NCBI GenBank assembly: GCA_016223165.1
Contig: JACRPO010000012.1
Location: 434,001-498,000 of the forward strand
Length of the DNA stretch: 64,000 nucleotides
Source: Burkholderiales bacterium
GTDB lineage: Bacteria > Pseudomonadota > Gammaproteobacteria > Burkholderiales > Burkholderiaceae_C
Direction of reading: 5' to 3'
Below, piece by piece: positions 17,121-24,599 of the stretch. Positions within the stretch are counted from its first letter, which is position 1; each line of letters opens with the position of its first letter. Under the pieces are notes generated by a model. It searched no databases. It was not told where the DNA came from and saw only the letters and a list, made by a program, of their open reading frames with translations. The translations under genes and the position numbers were made by a program.

Positions 17121-18158
17121 CTACTTGGCGGCCAGCAGCGCGGCGGTCTTCTCCACCATCACCGGGTCGACGTTCATCTGCCGTGCCAGTTCGGCCTGGT
17201 TGGGCAGCAGGCGCGCGCGGATCTCAGCCAGCGTCTCGGGCCTCGGCGTGACGAAGGCGACGCCGTGGCTGGCCAGCGTGGCCTTGGCCTCTGCCTGCGC
17301 GCGCGCGCCCTCGGCGCGCATGCCGGGCAGCATCTCGGCCCAGGTCTGCTCGACGATGCGGCGCTGCTCGGCCGAGAGCTTGCTCCAGAACGCCTCGGAG
17401 ACCATCGGGATGTACTGGCCGAAGAACTGGTTGTCCTCGAACGCGTGGCGCACGCCGGCGTCCCACAGCTTGGCGCTCGTCAGGCTTTCGTTGGTCGAGA
17501 CCAGGGCGTCGAAGTTGCCCTGCGACAGCGCCAGCGGCACGTCCGGCCAGGCGGTCATGTTGGGCACGCCGCCGAGCTGTTGGATGCGCGCGATCAGCCC
17601 CTTGCCGCCGGGCGTGCGCACGGTGAGCCTGGCCATGTCGGCCACGCCGTTGATCGGGCGCTTGGTGGTGAAGGTGTTGGCCGGGCCGAGGTCGAGCCAG
17701 GCGCCGAGCACCTTGACGCCGGCCTTGGCCTCGAGCGACTTCGCCAAGGCCTGCCCGACCTCGCCGTCGGCCACCCTGTGCACCGCCGCCGCCGACAGGC
17801 CATAAAACATCGGCAGCTGGAACAGGTCGAGCCCGGGCTCCACCGCGGCCAGCTGCCAGGTGCCCGGCACCGCCATCTCGACCCCGCCCTGGCGCAGCGC
17901 CTTGAGCACGTCGCGGTCGCGGAACAGCTGCGCGCTGTGGTAGAGCGTCGGCTCGATCTGGCCCTTGGAGCGTTCCTTCACGGCCTCGAGGAAGCGCTCG
18001 ATGGCCTTGGTGCGGAAGTGCGCCGCCGTGGTGTCGAGCGAGACGCGCATTTTCACCGGCTGCGCCTGCGCCCGCGCCGCCGCAACCGCGGCAAGGCAGC
18101 CGAGCGCTAGGCCGGCGCGGATGAGGAGCCTGCGGCTTGCGCTCGCGATCGTCTGCAT
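17121..18158 (-). CDS. dctP: TRAP transporter substrate-binding protein (DctP family), second copy
   Basis: A 345-residue periplasmic receptor. The N-terminus has two arginines, a hydrophobic core and a cleavage region ending A-R-A-Q-A before Q-P-V-K-M. The carboxylate-anchoring Arg is seen in L-T-V-R-T-P-G-G near residue 178, and A-L-S-Q-G-N-F-D-A follows at the family position. AGGAGA stands eight bases before the ATG. The gene comes 46 bp after the malyl-CoA-type lyase gene and belongs to the same operon. Ligand is likely the acid activated by the CoA-transferase upstream. Confidence 0.92.
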   Translation of the reverse strand: MQTIASASRRLLIRAGLALGCLAAVAAARAQAQPVKMRVSLDTTAAHFRTKAIERFLEAVKERSKGQIEPTLYHSAQLFRDRDVLKALRQGGVEMAVPGTWQLAAVEPGLDLFQLPMFYGLSAAAVHRVADGEVGQALAKSLEAKAGVKVLGAWLDLGPANTFTTKRPINGVADMARLTVRTPGGKGLIARIQQLGGVPNMTAWPDVPLALSQGNFDALVSTNESLTSAKLWDAGVRHAFEDNQFFGQYIPMVSEAFWSKLSAEQRRIVEQTWAEMLPGMRAEGARAQAEAKATLASHGVAFVTPRPETLAEIRARLLPNQAELARQMNVDPVMVEKTAALLAAK

Positions 18159-18204
18159 GTTCGTCTCCTGTTGTTCGTGTCGCTCGTGTCGGTCGGGTCC
18201 GTCC

Positions 18205-19116
18205 TCAGAGCTCGAGGATCTCGGCGCGCTTGAGGATGTTGCCCACCAGCCGCACCGAAGCGGCGTCGACGAGGTTGCCGTCGACGTTGATCGCCCCCAG
18301 GCCTTGCCTTTCGGCCTCGGCGTAGGCGGCGGCGAGCTTGCGCGCCGCGAGCACGTCTTCCATCTTCGGCGTGAAGGCTTCGCGCGCGATCTCGATCTGC
18401 GAGGGATGGATCGCCCACTTGCCGACGCAGCCGAGGATGCGCGCGCGCTCGCACTCGACGCGGTAGCCCTCGGCGTCGCGGAAGTTGCCGAAGGGCCCGT
18501 CGATGGCCTCGATGCCGGCGGCGCGGCAGGCGATGATCATCTTGAAGCGGCAGTAGTGCCACAGGTCGCCCGGGTAGCTGCTGCTGCCGCCGATGGCCTT
18601 CAGGTCGATGCCCTGCGAGGCCGAGTAGTCGCCCATGCCGAGGATGAGCGCCTCGAGCCGGTCGCTGGAGCGGGCGATCTCCTCGACGTTGATCATCGCC
18701 TCGACTTCCTCGATCAGCGCCTCGAGGCCGACGCGGCGAGTGAGCTTCTTCTTCTTCTCGATCTGCGTCAGCAGCGTGTCGACGAAGTACACGTCGCGCG
18801 CCGCCATCACCTTGGGCACGATGATCACGTCGACGTATTCGGCGGCGTGCTCCATGACGTGGATGATGTCCTCGTAGGCGTAGGGCGTGGTCAGGTCGTT
18901 GATGCGCACGGCGCGCGTCTTGCCGGTCCAGTCGAGGTGCTTCAGCGCATCGACGATGCGGCTGCGCGCCTCGACCTTGGCGCTCGGCGCCACCGCATCC
19001 TCGAGGTCGAGGAACACCAGGTCGGCGGCGCTCTGCGCGGCCTTGGCCATCATCTTCTCGCTGTTGCCGGGCACGGCAAGTTCCACCCGGCGGGCGCGCT
19101 GCGGACGAGTCTTCAT
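18205..19116 (-). CDS. HpcH/HpaI (CitE)-type lyase, malyl-/methylmalyl-/citramalyl-CoA lyase-like
   Basis: The 303-residue TIM barrel cleaves a 3-hydroxyacyl-CoA dicarboxylate in a magnesium-dependent retro-Claisen step. It has V-F-L-D-L-E-D-A-V-A near residue 35, the carboxylate-binding V-R-I-N-D-L near residue 70, metal-ligand candidates in G-L-E-A-L-I-E and G-M-G-D-Y, and V-G-K-W-A-I-H-P near residue 240. It looks closest to the malyl-CoA/beta-methylmalyl-CoA lyase Mcl1 and to citramalyl-CoA lyases. I chose the ATG at 19116, with AGGAAG seven bases upstream, over the in-frame ATG at 19155, which would overlap the previous gene. Products would be glyoxylate plus propionyl-CoA or pyruvate plus acetyl-CoA. 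Confidence 0.88.
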   Translation of the reverse strand: MKTRPQRARRVELAVPGNSEKMMAKAAQSAADLVFLDLEDAVAPSAKVEARSRIVDALKHLDWTGKTRAVRINDLTTPYAYEDIIHVMEHAAEYVDVIIVPKVMAARDVYFVDTLLTQIEKKKKLTRRVGLEALIEEVEAMINVEEIARSSDRLEALILGMGDYSASQGIDLKAIGGSSSYPGDLWHYCRFKMIIACRAAGIEAIDGPFGNFRDAEGYRVECERARILGCVGKWAIHPSQIEIAREAFTPKMEDVLAARKLAAAYAEAERQGLGAINVDGNLVDAASVRLVGNILKRAEILEL

Positions 19117-19147
19117 CTTTGCTTCCTGGGAAAGGTTGGCTGTGGTG

Positions 19148-19465
19148 TCATGCATTGCCGCCGCGCACGCGTGCGAAGTGCCAGGCCAGGCCGAGCCCGG
19201 CCAGCACCGCGCCGAGCCACAGGGCGATAAAGCCGGCGCTGTCGTCGAGGCCCAGCCCGTCGGCGAGGCGCAGCAGCGCCCAGCCGATGGCCAGGTTCAC
19301 GCCGCCCCACAGCACGTTGACGATCGGCGACGATTCGCCGACGCCCGGCGGGCGCGCGAACGGGCTCTGGAAGCGCCGCCCGCCGATGCCGGCGACCCAG
19401 TGCGGCACGGCGTTGGCGAGGAACACTCCGGCGAGGAACAGCCACAGCAGGCGCATCGGGTCCAT
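19148..19465 (-). CDS. Small membrane protein of unknown function
   Basis: A 105-residue hydrophobic protein with three to four predicted membrane segments: residues about 3 to 25, 46 to 68 and 74 to 97. The loop between the first two is Gly/Pro/Arg-rich. It ends with a short basic tail. I do not recognise the family. It lies 18 bp after the CoA-transferase gene and 31 bp before the lyase gene, all on one strand, so it is part of the C5-dicarboxylate-type operon. It could be a minor transport or membrane-association factor. Base composition is like its neighbours. Confidence 0.68.
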   Translation of the reverse strand: MDPMRLLWLFLAGVFLANAVPHWVAGIGGRRFQSPFARPPGVGESSPIVNVLWGGVNLAIGWALLRLADGLGLDDSAGFIALWLGAVLAGLGLAWHFARVRGGNA

Positions 19466-19483
19466 CGGCGTTGTCCTCCGCTT

Positions 19484-20707
19484 TCACTTCACCAGGCCGG
19501 CATCGCGCCAGCGGCGCACTTCGTCGGCCGCCGCGCCGAAGCCGGCGAGCACGTCATCGGTGTCCTCGCCGAGCAGCGGCGCGCGCCGCCGCACCGCGCC
19601 CGGCGTGCCGGTCATGCGCACGGCGATGCCGGCGATCTGCACCGGCGTCGCGCTGCCCGGCTGCTCGACCGCGGGCAGCATGTCGTGCGCGGCGAAGTGC
19701 GGGTCGGCGTAGACGTCGCGCACGTCGTAGACCGGGCCGAAGGGGATGCGCCCGCCGAGCGCCTCGGTTAGCTCGCGCTTGGTGCGCGGCCGCGTGAAGG
19801 CATGGATCGCCTCGTCGACGCGGTCGTGCTGGCGCTGGCGGCCGTCGTTGCCGCGGAAGGCCGGGTCGGTGCCGAGCTCGGTGCGGCCGATCAGCTCGCA
19901 CAGCTGCTTCCAGAACGCGTCGGTCGGGCAGGCGATGGTCACCCAGCCGTCCTTGCAGGCGAACATGCCGAAGGGGCACAGGATCGGATGGCGGTTGCCT
20001 TCGGGCCCCGGCACCTTGCCCTCGTAGGAGTGCTGGTAGACCATGCGCTCGCACAGCGACAGCACGGCATCGACCATCGGCACGTCGACGAACTGCCCGC
20101 GCCCGGTCTTCTGCGCGCGGTAGATGCCGGCCATGATGCCGAAGGCCATGTGCACCGCCGGCACCAGGTCGCCGACGCCCGGCCCCACCTTCAGCGGCGT
20201 GTGCGCGTCCGGCCCGGTGATGGCCATGATGCCGCCCATCGCCTGCGCAACGACGTCGAAAGCGGGCCATTCCTGATACGGCGTGGCGCCGCCGCGCGGA
20301 TCGCCGAAGCCGCGCAGCGCGGCGTAGACGAGCCGCGGATTGCGCTCGGCCAATGTCTCGTAGCCGAGCCCGAGGCGGTCCATCGCGCCGACGCGCATGT
20401 TCTCGACCACCACGTCGGCACCCTCGACCAGGCGCAGGAAGATGGCTTTCGCCTGCGGCTGCTTGAGGTCGATGCACAGGCTCTTCTTGTTGCGGTTGAT
20501 GCTCTGGAAGTAGCCCCCCCACAGGCGCCGGCCGTCGTCGGCGCGGAACGGGCCCATCGCGCGCGTCATGTCGCCTTCGGGCGGCTCGATCTTCACCACC
20601 TCGGCGCCCTGGTCGGCGAGCAGCTGGGTGCAGTACGGGCCGGCGAGCATCTGCGTCAGGTCGAGGACCTTCAGCCCTTCGAGCGCGCCGGGGGAGATGC
20701 CGCTCAT
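19484..20707 (-). CDS. CaiB/BaiF family (class III) CoA-transferase
   Basis: The 407-residue protein moves CoA between acids. The N-terminus L-K-V-L-D-L-T-Q-M-L-A-G-P and the N-R-N-K-K-S-L segment near residue 72 are standard. Asp180 in G-V-G-D-L-V is the catalytic residue that forms the aspartyl-CoA anhydride. The ATG at 20707 lies just after the MaoC gene stop; ten more codons upstream are open but would overlap that gene. Together with the MaoC and CitE-type genes it matches the transferase-hydratase-lyase trio for itaconate or mesaconate. The CoA donor, perhaps succinyl-CoA, is not shown. Confidence 0.9.
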   Translation of the reverse strand: MSGISPGALEGLKVLDLTQMLAGPYCTQLLADQGAEVVKIEPPEGDMTRAMGPFRADDGRRLWGGYFQSINRNKKSLCIDLKQPQAKAIFLRLVEGADVVVENMRVGAMDRLGLGYETLAERNPRLVYAALRGFGDPRGGATPYQEWPAFDVVAQAMGGIMAITGPDAHTPLKVGPGVGDLVPAVHMAFGIMAGIYRAQKTGRGQFVDVPMVDAVLSLCERMVYQHSYEGKVPGPEGNRHPILCPFGMFACKDGWVTIACPTDAFWKQLCELIGRTELGTDPAFRGNDGRQRQHDRVDEAIHAFTRPRTKRELTEALGGRIPFGPVYDVRDVYADPHFAAHDMLPAVEQPGSATPVQIAGIAVRMTGTPGAVRRRAPLLGEDTDDVLAGFGAAADEVRRWRDAGLVK

Positions 20708-20721
20708 CGCGTCGTCCCGAC

Positions 20722-21201
20722 CTAGCGGTCGCCCCAATGGCTGCGGCGCTTGACGAGCACCGTGCGCTCGCCTTCGAAGACGACCTTGTCGGACTGGTTC
20801 ACGCCCCAGTGCTTGAAGCGCACGACGCCGGCGTCGGCGCGCCCGGCGTCGGCCACCGACAGCACCTCGGTGTAGGCGGTGAGCGTGTCACCGTGCAGCA
20901 CCGGCGCCTTGAAGCGGATCTTGTCCAGACCCAGCTCGGCGAGGCTGTTCTCGGCCGTGTCCTGGCTCGCCAGCCCGATGACGAGCGAGGCGGTGATTCC
21001 GCCGAAGGTGATGCGGTGCCCGAACGGCGTGGCGCGCATTGCCTCCTCGTTGAAGTGGCCCTCGGCGGTGTTCATCACCAGGTTGGTGAGGATGACGTTC
21101 TCGATCGCCTCGACCGTCTTGCCGCGCGCGTGGCGGTAGACCGCGCCGACGGCGAAGTCCTCGAAGTAGTTGTCGCGCCCGGTGCGCTCGCTGATCTTCA
21201 T
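20722..21201 (-). CDS. MaoC-family hydratase, mesaconyl-CoA hydratase-like
   Basis: The 159-residue protein begins N-Y-F-E-D-F-A-V-G and keeps His49 of the hydratase motif in N-T-A-E-G-H, while the usual Asp is Asn44. The H-G-D-T-L-T segment near residue 105 is typical. This single-domain type includes mesaconyl-CoA and itaconyl-CoA hydratases. Its ATG overlaps the acyl-CoA dehydrogenase stop by four bases. With the lyase two genes downstream, it would supply the hydroxyacyl-CoA that is cleaved. Confidence 0.85.
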   Translation of the reverse strand: MKISERTGRDNYFEDFAVGAVYRHARGKTVEAIENVILTNLVMNTAEGHFNEEAMRATPFGHRITFGGITASLVIGLASQDTAENSLAELGLDKIRFKAPVLHGDTLTAYTEVLSVADAGRADAGVVRFKHWGVNQSDKVVFEGERTVLVKRRSHWGDR

Positions 21202-22364
21202 GCCTCGCTCCTGCCTAGCAGGTGGTCGGAGATGATGCGCTGCTGGATCTCCGAGGTGCCCTCGAAGATCTTGGTCAGCCGCGCGTCGCGCCAGTGGCGC
21301 TCCACCGCGTACAGCTTGGTGTAGCCGGCGCCGCCGTGGATCTGCAGCGCCTCGCTGGTGACGCGCTCGGCCATCTCGCTGGCGAAGAGCTTGCACATCG
21401 CCGCCTCCTGGTCGCAGCGGCGCCCGCAGTCGATGGCGTCGCAGACGAAGTACATCAGCTGGCGCGCCGCCTCGATCTCGGTGGCCATCTGCGCGATCTT
21501 GAAGCGGATCGCCTGGAACTCGCCGATCGGCCGGCCGAACTGCTCGCGCTGCTTGGCGTACGCGATGGCGTCCTCCAGCGCGCCGCGGGCCAGCCCGATG
21601 GCACGCGCCGCCGTGTGCGCGCGCGCCTTCTCCAGGCCCTGCGAGACCATGTAGAAGGCCTTGCCCTCTTCGCCGACCATGCAGGAAGCCGGCACGCGGC
21701 AGTCGTCGAAGGCGAGTTCGTAGGTGCGCCAGCCGAAGTAGCCGATCTTCGGGATCGGGTTGCCGCGCACGCCCGGCGGCAGCTGGCCGCGCGGCTTCTC
21801 GATCAGGAAGGCGCTGATGCCCAGGTGCTTGCGCGCCGGGTCGATCGTCTCGCCCGTGCGCACCAGCACCATGATGAAGTCGGCCCCGTCGGCGAAGGTG
21901 CACCAGTACTTCGAGCCGTTGAGCACCCAGTGCTCGCCGTCGCGGCGCGCGCGGCAGGTGATGTTGGCGACGTCGGAGCCGGCATTCGGCTCCGACAGCG
22001 AGAACGCGCCCAGGAACTCGCCGCGCGCCATGCGCCGCAGCCACTGCTCGCGCTGCGCCGCGTTCATGTTGCGGCTCGAGCCGATCAGGCCGTTGCCGCG
22101 CGCGATCAGGCTGGCCACGCTCATCCAGCAGCGCGCCAGCTCCTCGGTGACCAGGCAGTACTCGAAGCAGCCGAGCCCCATGCCGCCGAATTCCTCGGGG
22201 ATCATGATGCCGAAGTAGCCCATCGCGGCGAGCTTGTCGCGCAGCGCCATCGGCATGTCGCCCTGCACCGGGTCGAGCTCGTTGGCGACCGGCAGCACCT
22301 CCTTCATCGCGAACTTGCGCGCCGTGTCCTGGATCAGGCGGCGCTCCTCGGTCAGGTAGGTCAT
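21198..22364 (-). CDS. Acyl-CoA dehydrogenase, canonical catalytic Glu
   Basis: A 388-residue FAD enzyme that makes a 2,3-double bond and passes electrons to ETF. Landmarks are S-E-P-N-A-G-S-D near residue 125, the Arg-Gln-containing R-E-Q-F-G-R-P-I segment near residue 275 and H-G-G-A-G-Y near residue 350. F-E-G-T-S-E-I-Q near residue 370 places the catalytic base at the medium-chain dehydrogenase position (Glu376 there). Of five dehydrogenases in the window it is the only one with this Glu. Both ends overlap MaoC genes by ATGA. A saturated C5 diacyl-CoA such as methylsuccinyl-CoA is a possible substrate. Confidence 0.92.
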   Translation of the reverse strand: MTYLTEERRLIQDTARKFAMKEVLPVANELDPVQGDMPMALRDKLAAMGYFGIMIPEEFGGMGLGCFEYCLVTEELARCWMSVASLIARGNGLIGSSRNMNAAQREQWLRRMARGEFLGAFSLSEPNAGSDVANITCRARRDGEHWVLNGSKYWCTFADGADFIMVLVRTGETIDPARKHLGISAFLIEKPRGQLPPGVRGNPIPKIGYFGWRTYELAFDDCRVPASCMVGEEGKAFYMVSQGLEKARAHTAARAIGLARGALEDAIAYAKQREQFGRPIGEFQAIRFKIAQMATEIEAARQLMYFVCDAIDCGRRCDQEAAMCKLFASEMAERVTSEALQIHGGAGYTKLYAVERHWRDARLTKIFEGTSEIQQRIISDHLLGRSEA

Positions 22365-22852
22365 GACTGGTGCTCCCGCCGCGCGATCATGTTGGTGCGC
22401 TTGAAGTCGACGACCTTTTCGCCGCGCTGGTTGAAGCCGCGCGTGTGCCAGGTGGCGATGCCCATGCCGGCGTGCGTCGACGACGGGCGCCGGTCGACCA
22501 CCGTGCTGCGCGCCTCGAGCGTGTCGCCGGGGTAGACGGGCACGCCGAACTCCAGCCCCTCGACGCCGAGGAAGGCACCGCCGCTTTCGGAGAGGTCCTG
22601 CACCGACAGCCCGAACACGGTGGTGAACACCAGGAACGGGTTGACGACGACGCCGGCATGCCCGTGCGCCTTCGCGAACTCGGCGTTGAAGCACAGCGGG
22701 TTGAAGTACATCGTCAGCGTCGTGAACAGCGAGTTGTCGCCCTCGTTGATCGTGCGGCCCCAGTGGTGCACGAACTCGCGACCGGGCTCGAAGTCCTCGT
22801 AGTAGCGGCACTTGGGGCGCGCGACGGCGCGCTGCACGAACTCGGGTGGCAT
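22361..22852 (-). CDS. MaoC-like hot-dog protein with degenerate motif
   Basis: A 163-residue protein beginning with Y-Y-E-D-F-E-P-G-R, typical of the MaoC family. The hydratase motif position reads Y-F-N-P-L-C, so Asn51 and Pro52 remain but the catalytic Asp and His are Tyr49 and Cys54. It may be the non-catalytic half of a hydratase with the 20722 gene product, or bind acyl-CoA without hydrating it. The two genes flank the acyl-CoA dehydrogenase gene in one operon. Confidence 0.82.
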   Translation of the reverse strand: MPPEFVQRAVARPKCRYYEDFEPGREFVHHWGRTINEGDNSLFTTLTMYFNPLCFNAEFAKAHGHAGVVVNPFLVFTTVFGLSVQDLSESGGAFLGVEGLEFGVPVYPGDTLEARSTVVDRRPSSTHAGMGIATWHTRGFNQRGEKVVDFKRTNMIARREHQS

Positions 22853-22900
22853 CGCAGGGACTCTCGAAGGGTGCGGTGAAGGACGTGACGCGCGCGGCCG

Positions 22901-24268
22901 TCAGCCGAGCAGCCGGGCGAATTCGCCGACGTCGCGCAACCCGTCGAGGCGCTGCACGCGTTCGAGCACCTCGCGCGCGCGCGCGGCGCCGAGCGCCGGC
23001 GACGCAAGGCTCGTGAACTTGGCCTCCAGCAGCCGGCCCTGCTCGCGCAGGTCGGACGCCGGCACGCCGGCGTCGTGGCGTTGCAGGTGTCGCGCGCCGC
23101 CCGCGATCTCGACCTCGACTTCCGATTCGGTAATCGAGAAGCCGCGCCCGCCGGCGAGGTCGATGCGGATCTTCTCGCGCAGGGCGACCAGCCGCGGGGC
23201 GACGGCGTTGGCATCGCTGTAGGACTCGAGCCCGGCGGTATCGACACCGGCCAGCGCCATCGCCACCGTCTGCCGCAGGCTGAATTTCGACTCCAGCCCG
23301 GTGCGCGGATCGCCGATGTTGCACACCTTGTCGCTGGCCGGATCGACGCGCACGGTGACGCCGCGGATGGCGTCGTCGTCGAGGCGGTGCGCGCGGCGCA
23401 GGCGGCGCGCGGCCTCGATGGCGGCGTGCGTGCCGTAGCACGCGGCGTGGTACTTGAACAGATTGCCGCGCAGGTGATAGCCGCCGGGCGGCTCGGCAAG
23501 CGCGGCCTCGGGGTGGAAGTCGTCGCTCTGCGTGGCGGCGAAACCCTGCGCGCATTCGAGCACGTCGGTGCGCGCCGTGAAGCCGCGCTGCGCCAGGCGC
23601 GCGGCCAGCAGCCCGTTGGCGCACGCCTTGCCGGCGTGCAACGGCTTGCACATCGTGCCGAACTGCGACTTCAGCCCGGCCGCCTGCGTGCCGGCGATGC
23701 CGAGCGCGGTGGCCAGCGTCGCCGCGTCGGCGCCGAGCAGGTGCGCGCACGCGGTGGCCGCGCCGAAGGTGCCGATGGTGGCGGTCGAATGGAAGCCGCG
23801 CTCGTAGTGCCCGGGAGCGACCAAGAGGCCGATGCGGCAGATCGTCTCGCAGCCGGCGACGAACGCCGCCACGAACTGCCGCCCGCTCGCACCGCGCGCT
23901 TGCGCCAGCGCCAGCAGCGCGCCGACGACGGCCACCGTCGGATGACCGGTGAAGGCGATATTGACGTCGTCGTAGTCGAGCGCGTGCGAGGCCGCGCCGT
24001 TGACCAGCGCCGCCTGCAGCACCGAGGCCTCGAAGCCGTGGCCGACGACGGTGGCCTGCGGCCGCGACGCCTCTTCGCGCACCTCGTCGACGAGCATGCG
24101 CGTCAGCGGCTCGCGCGCGCCGGCCACGGTCACGGCGGCCCAGTCGAGCACGCACTGGCGCGCGAGCAGGCCGATGTCGTCGGGCAGGTCCTCCCAGCGC
24201 AGCCGCGCGGCGCGCTCGGCCAGGCGCAGCGTGAGCCCGGCGGAGGATGGATGCTTTGCTTCGGTCAT
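22901..24268 (-). CDS. MmgE/PrpD family protein
   Basis: The 455-residue protein has the all-helical domain and lid of the family that contains 2-methylcitrate dehydratase and cis-aconitate decarboxylase. Landmarks are the H-A-L-D-Y-D-D segment near residue 95, G-F-H-S-T-A-T-I-G near residue 160 and K-P-L-H-A-G-K near residue 205. I chose the ATG at 24268 since it gives the usual length; 63 further open codons upstream look like non-coding sequence. It is the first gene of the ten-gene operon. A PrpD-like gene of unknown role is also present in the Pseudomonas itaconate locus. Substrate is probably a tricarboxylate or branched diacid. Confidence 0.86.
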   Translation of the reverse strand: MTEAKHPSSAGLTLRLAERAARLRWEDLPDDIGLLARQCVLDWAAVTVAGAREPLTRMLVDEVREEASRPQATVVGHGFEASVLQAALVNGAASHALDYDDVNIAFTGHPTVAVVGALLALAQARGASGRQFVAAFVAGCETICRIGLLVAPGHYERGFHSTATIGTFGAATACAHLLGADAATLATALGIAGTQAAGLKSQFGTMCKPLHAGKACANGLLAARLAQRGFTARTDVLECAQGFAATQSDDFHPEAALAEPPGGYHLRGNLFKYHAACYGTHAAIEAARRLRRAHRLDDDAIRGVTVRVDPASDKVCNIGDPRTGLESKFSLRQTVAMALAGVDTAGLESYSDANAVAPRLVALREKIRIDLAGGRGFSITESEVEVEIAGGARHLQRHDAGVPASDLREQGRLLEAKFTSLASPALGAARAREVLERVQRLDGLRDVGEFARLLG

Positions 24269-24413
24269 CGGCTCGGGGTCTGCATGTCGCGGCGCCGCAG
24301 GCCGGACGCACGCGCAGAGCACGAACAGTACGCAGCAGCGAGAAGGGACATGGCCGGACGGTGATGGCGTGCTTGTGGTCGCGCCCGGGAATTCGCCCGG
24401 CGACCGAGCTACG

Positions 24414-24427
24414 CTAACAAACGCTCG
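24414..24427. promoter_or_regulatory. Candidate operator CTAACAAACGCTCG
   Basis: This shares its first ten bases, CTAACAAACG, with the palindromic site at 15172, and the right arm is degenerate. It lies about 146 bp before the MmgE/PrpD start and 107 bp before the second copy of the motif at 24534. The likely binder is a TetR-type repressor of acyl-CoA genes, which is inferred from the site shape only. Confidence 0.42.
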
Positions 24428-24533
24428 ATAGTGCGTCAAGGCGCGCGGCCATGCCACGTGCCGGCCCCGCCGCCTCTGCGCAGCGGCGGGTTGCCGGGGG
24501 GCGCCTCAGCGGCTACGATGCAGCGGTCATCTT

Positions 24534-24547
24534 CTAACAAACATTCG
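24534..24547. promoter_or_regulatory. Candidate operator CTAACAAACATTCG
   Basis: The first nine bases match the other two sites exactly. It sits 53 to 66 bp before the ATG of the CaiB gene at 24600, a normal place for a repressor site over a promoter. The two copies in one divergent gap could let one regulator control both operons. Confidence 0.45.
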
Positions 24548-24599
24548 GCAGCGGGCCGCCCGCGAGCGCGCCCCGCCTGACGAACCAGACCCCGACCGC

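Larger units (their letters stand above)
24269..24599. other. Divergent promoter region between the MmgE/PrpD and CaiB operons
   Basis: This 331-bp gap separates two divergent acyl-CoA operons. Apart from two CTAACAAAC sites, annotated separately, it is GC-rich. The leftmost 190 bp stay open in frame with the MmgE/PrpD gene but lack coding character. No gene, tRNA or clear terminator is seen. Confidence 0.6.

Noticed and set aside
18205-19155. Longer lyase starting at ATG 19155
   Set aside because: It would overlap the small membrane protein gene and has no ribosome-binding site; ATG 19116 has AGGAAG at proper spacing.
22901-24457. MmgE/PrpD protein with 63 extra N-terminal residues
   Set aside because: The extension lacks family similarity, contains odd Pro/Ser/Cys-rich sequence and would cover one of the candidate operator sites.
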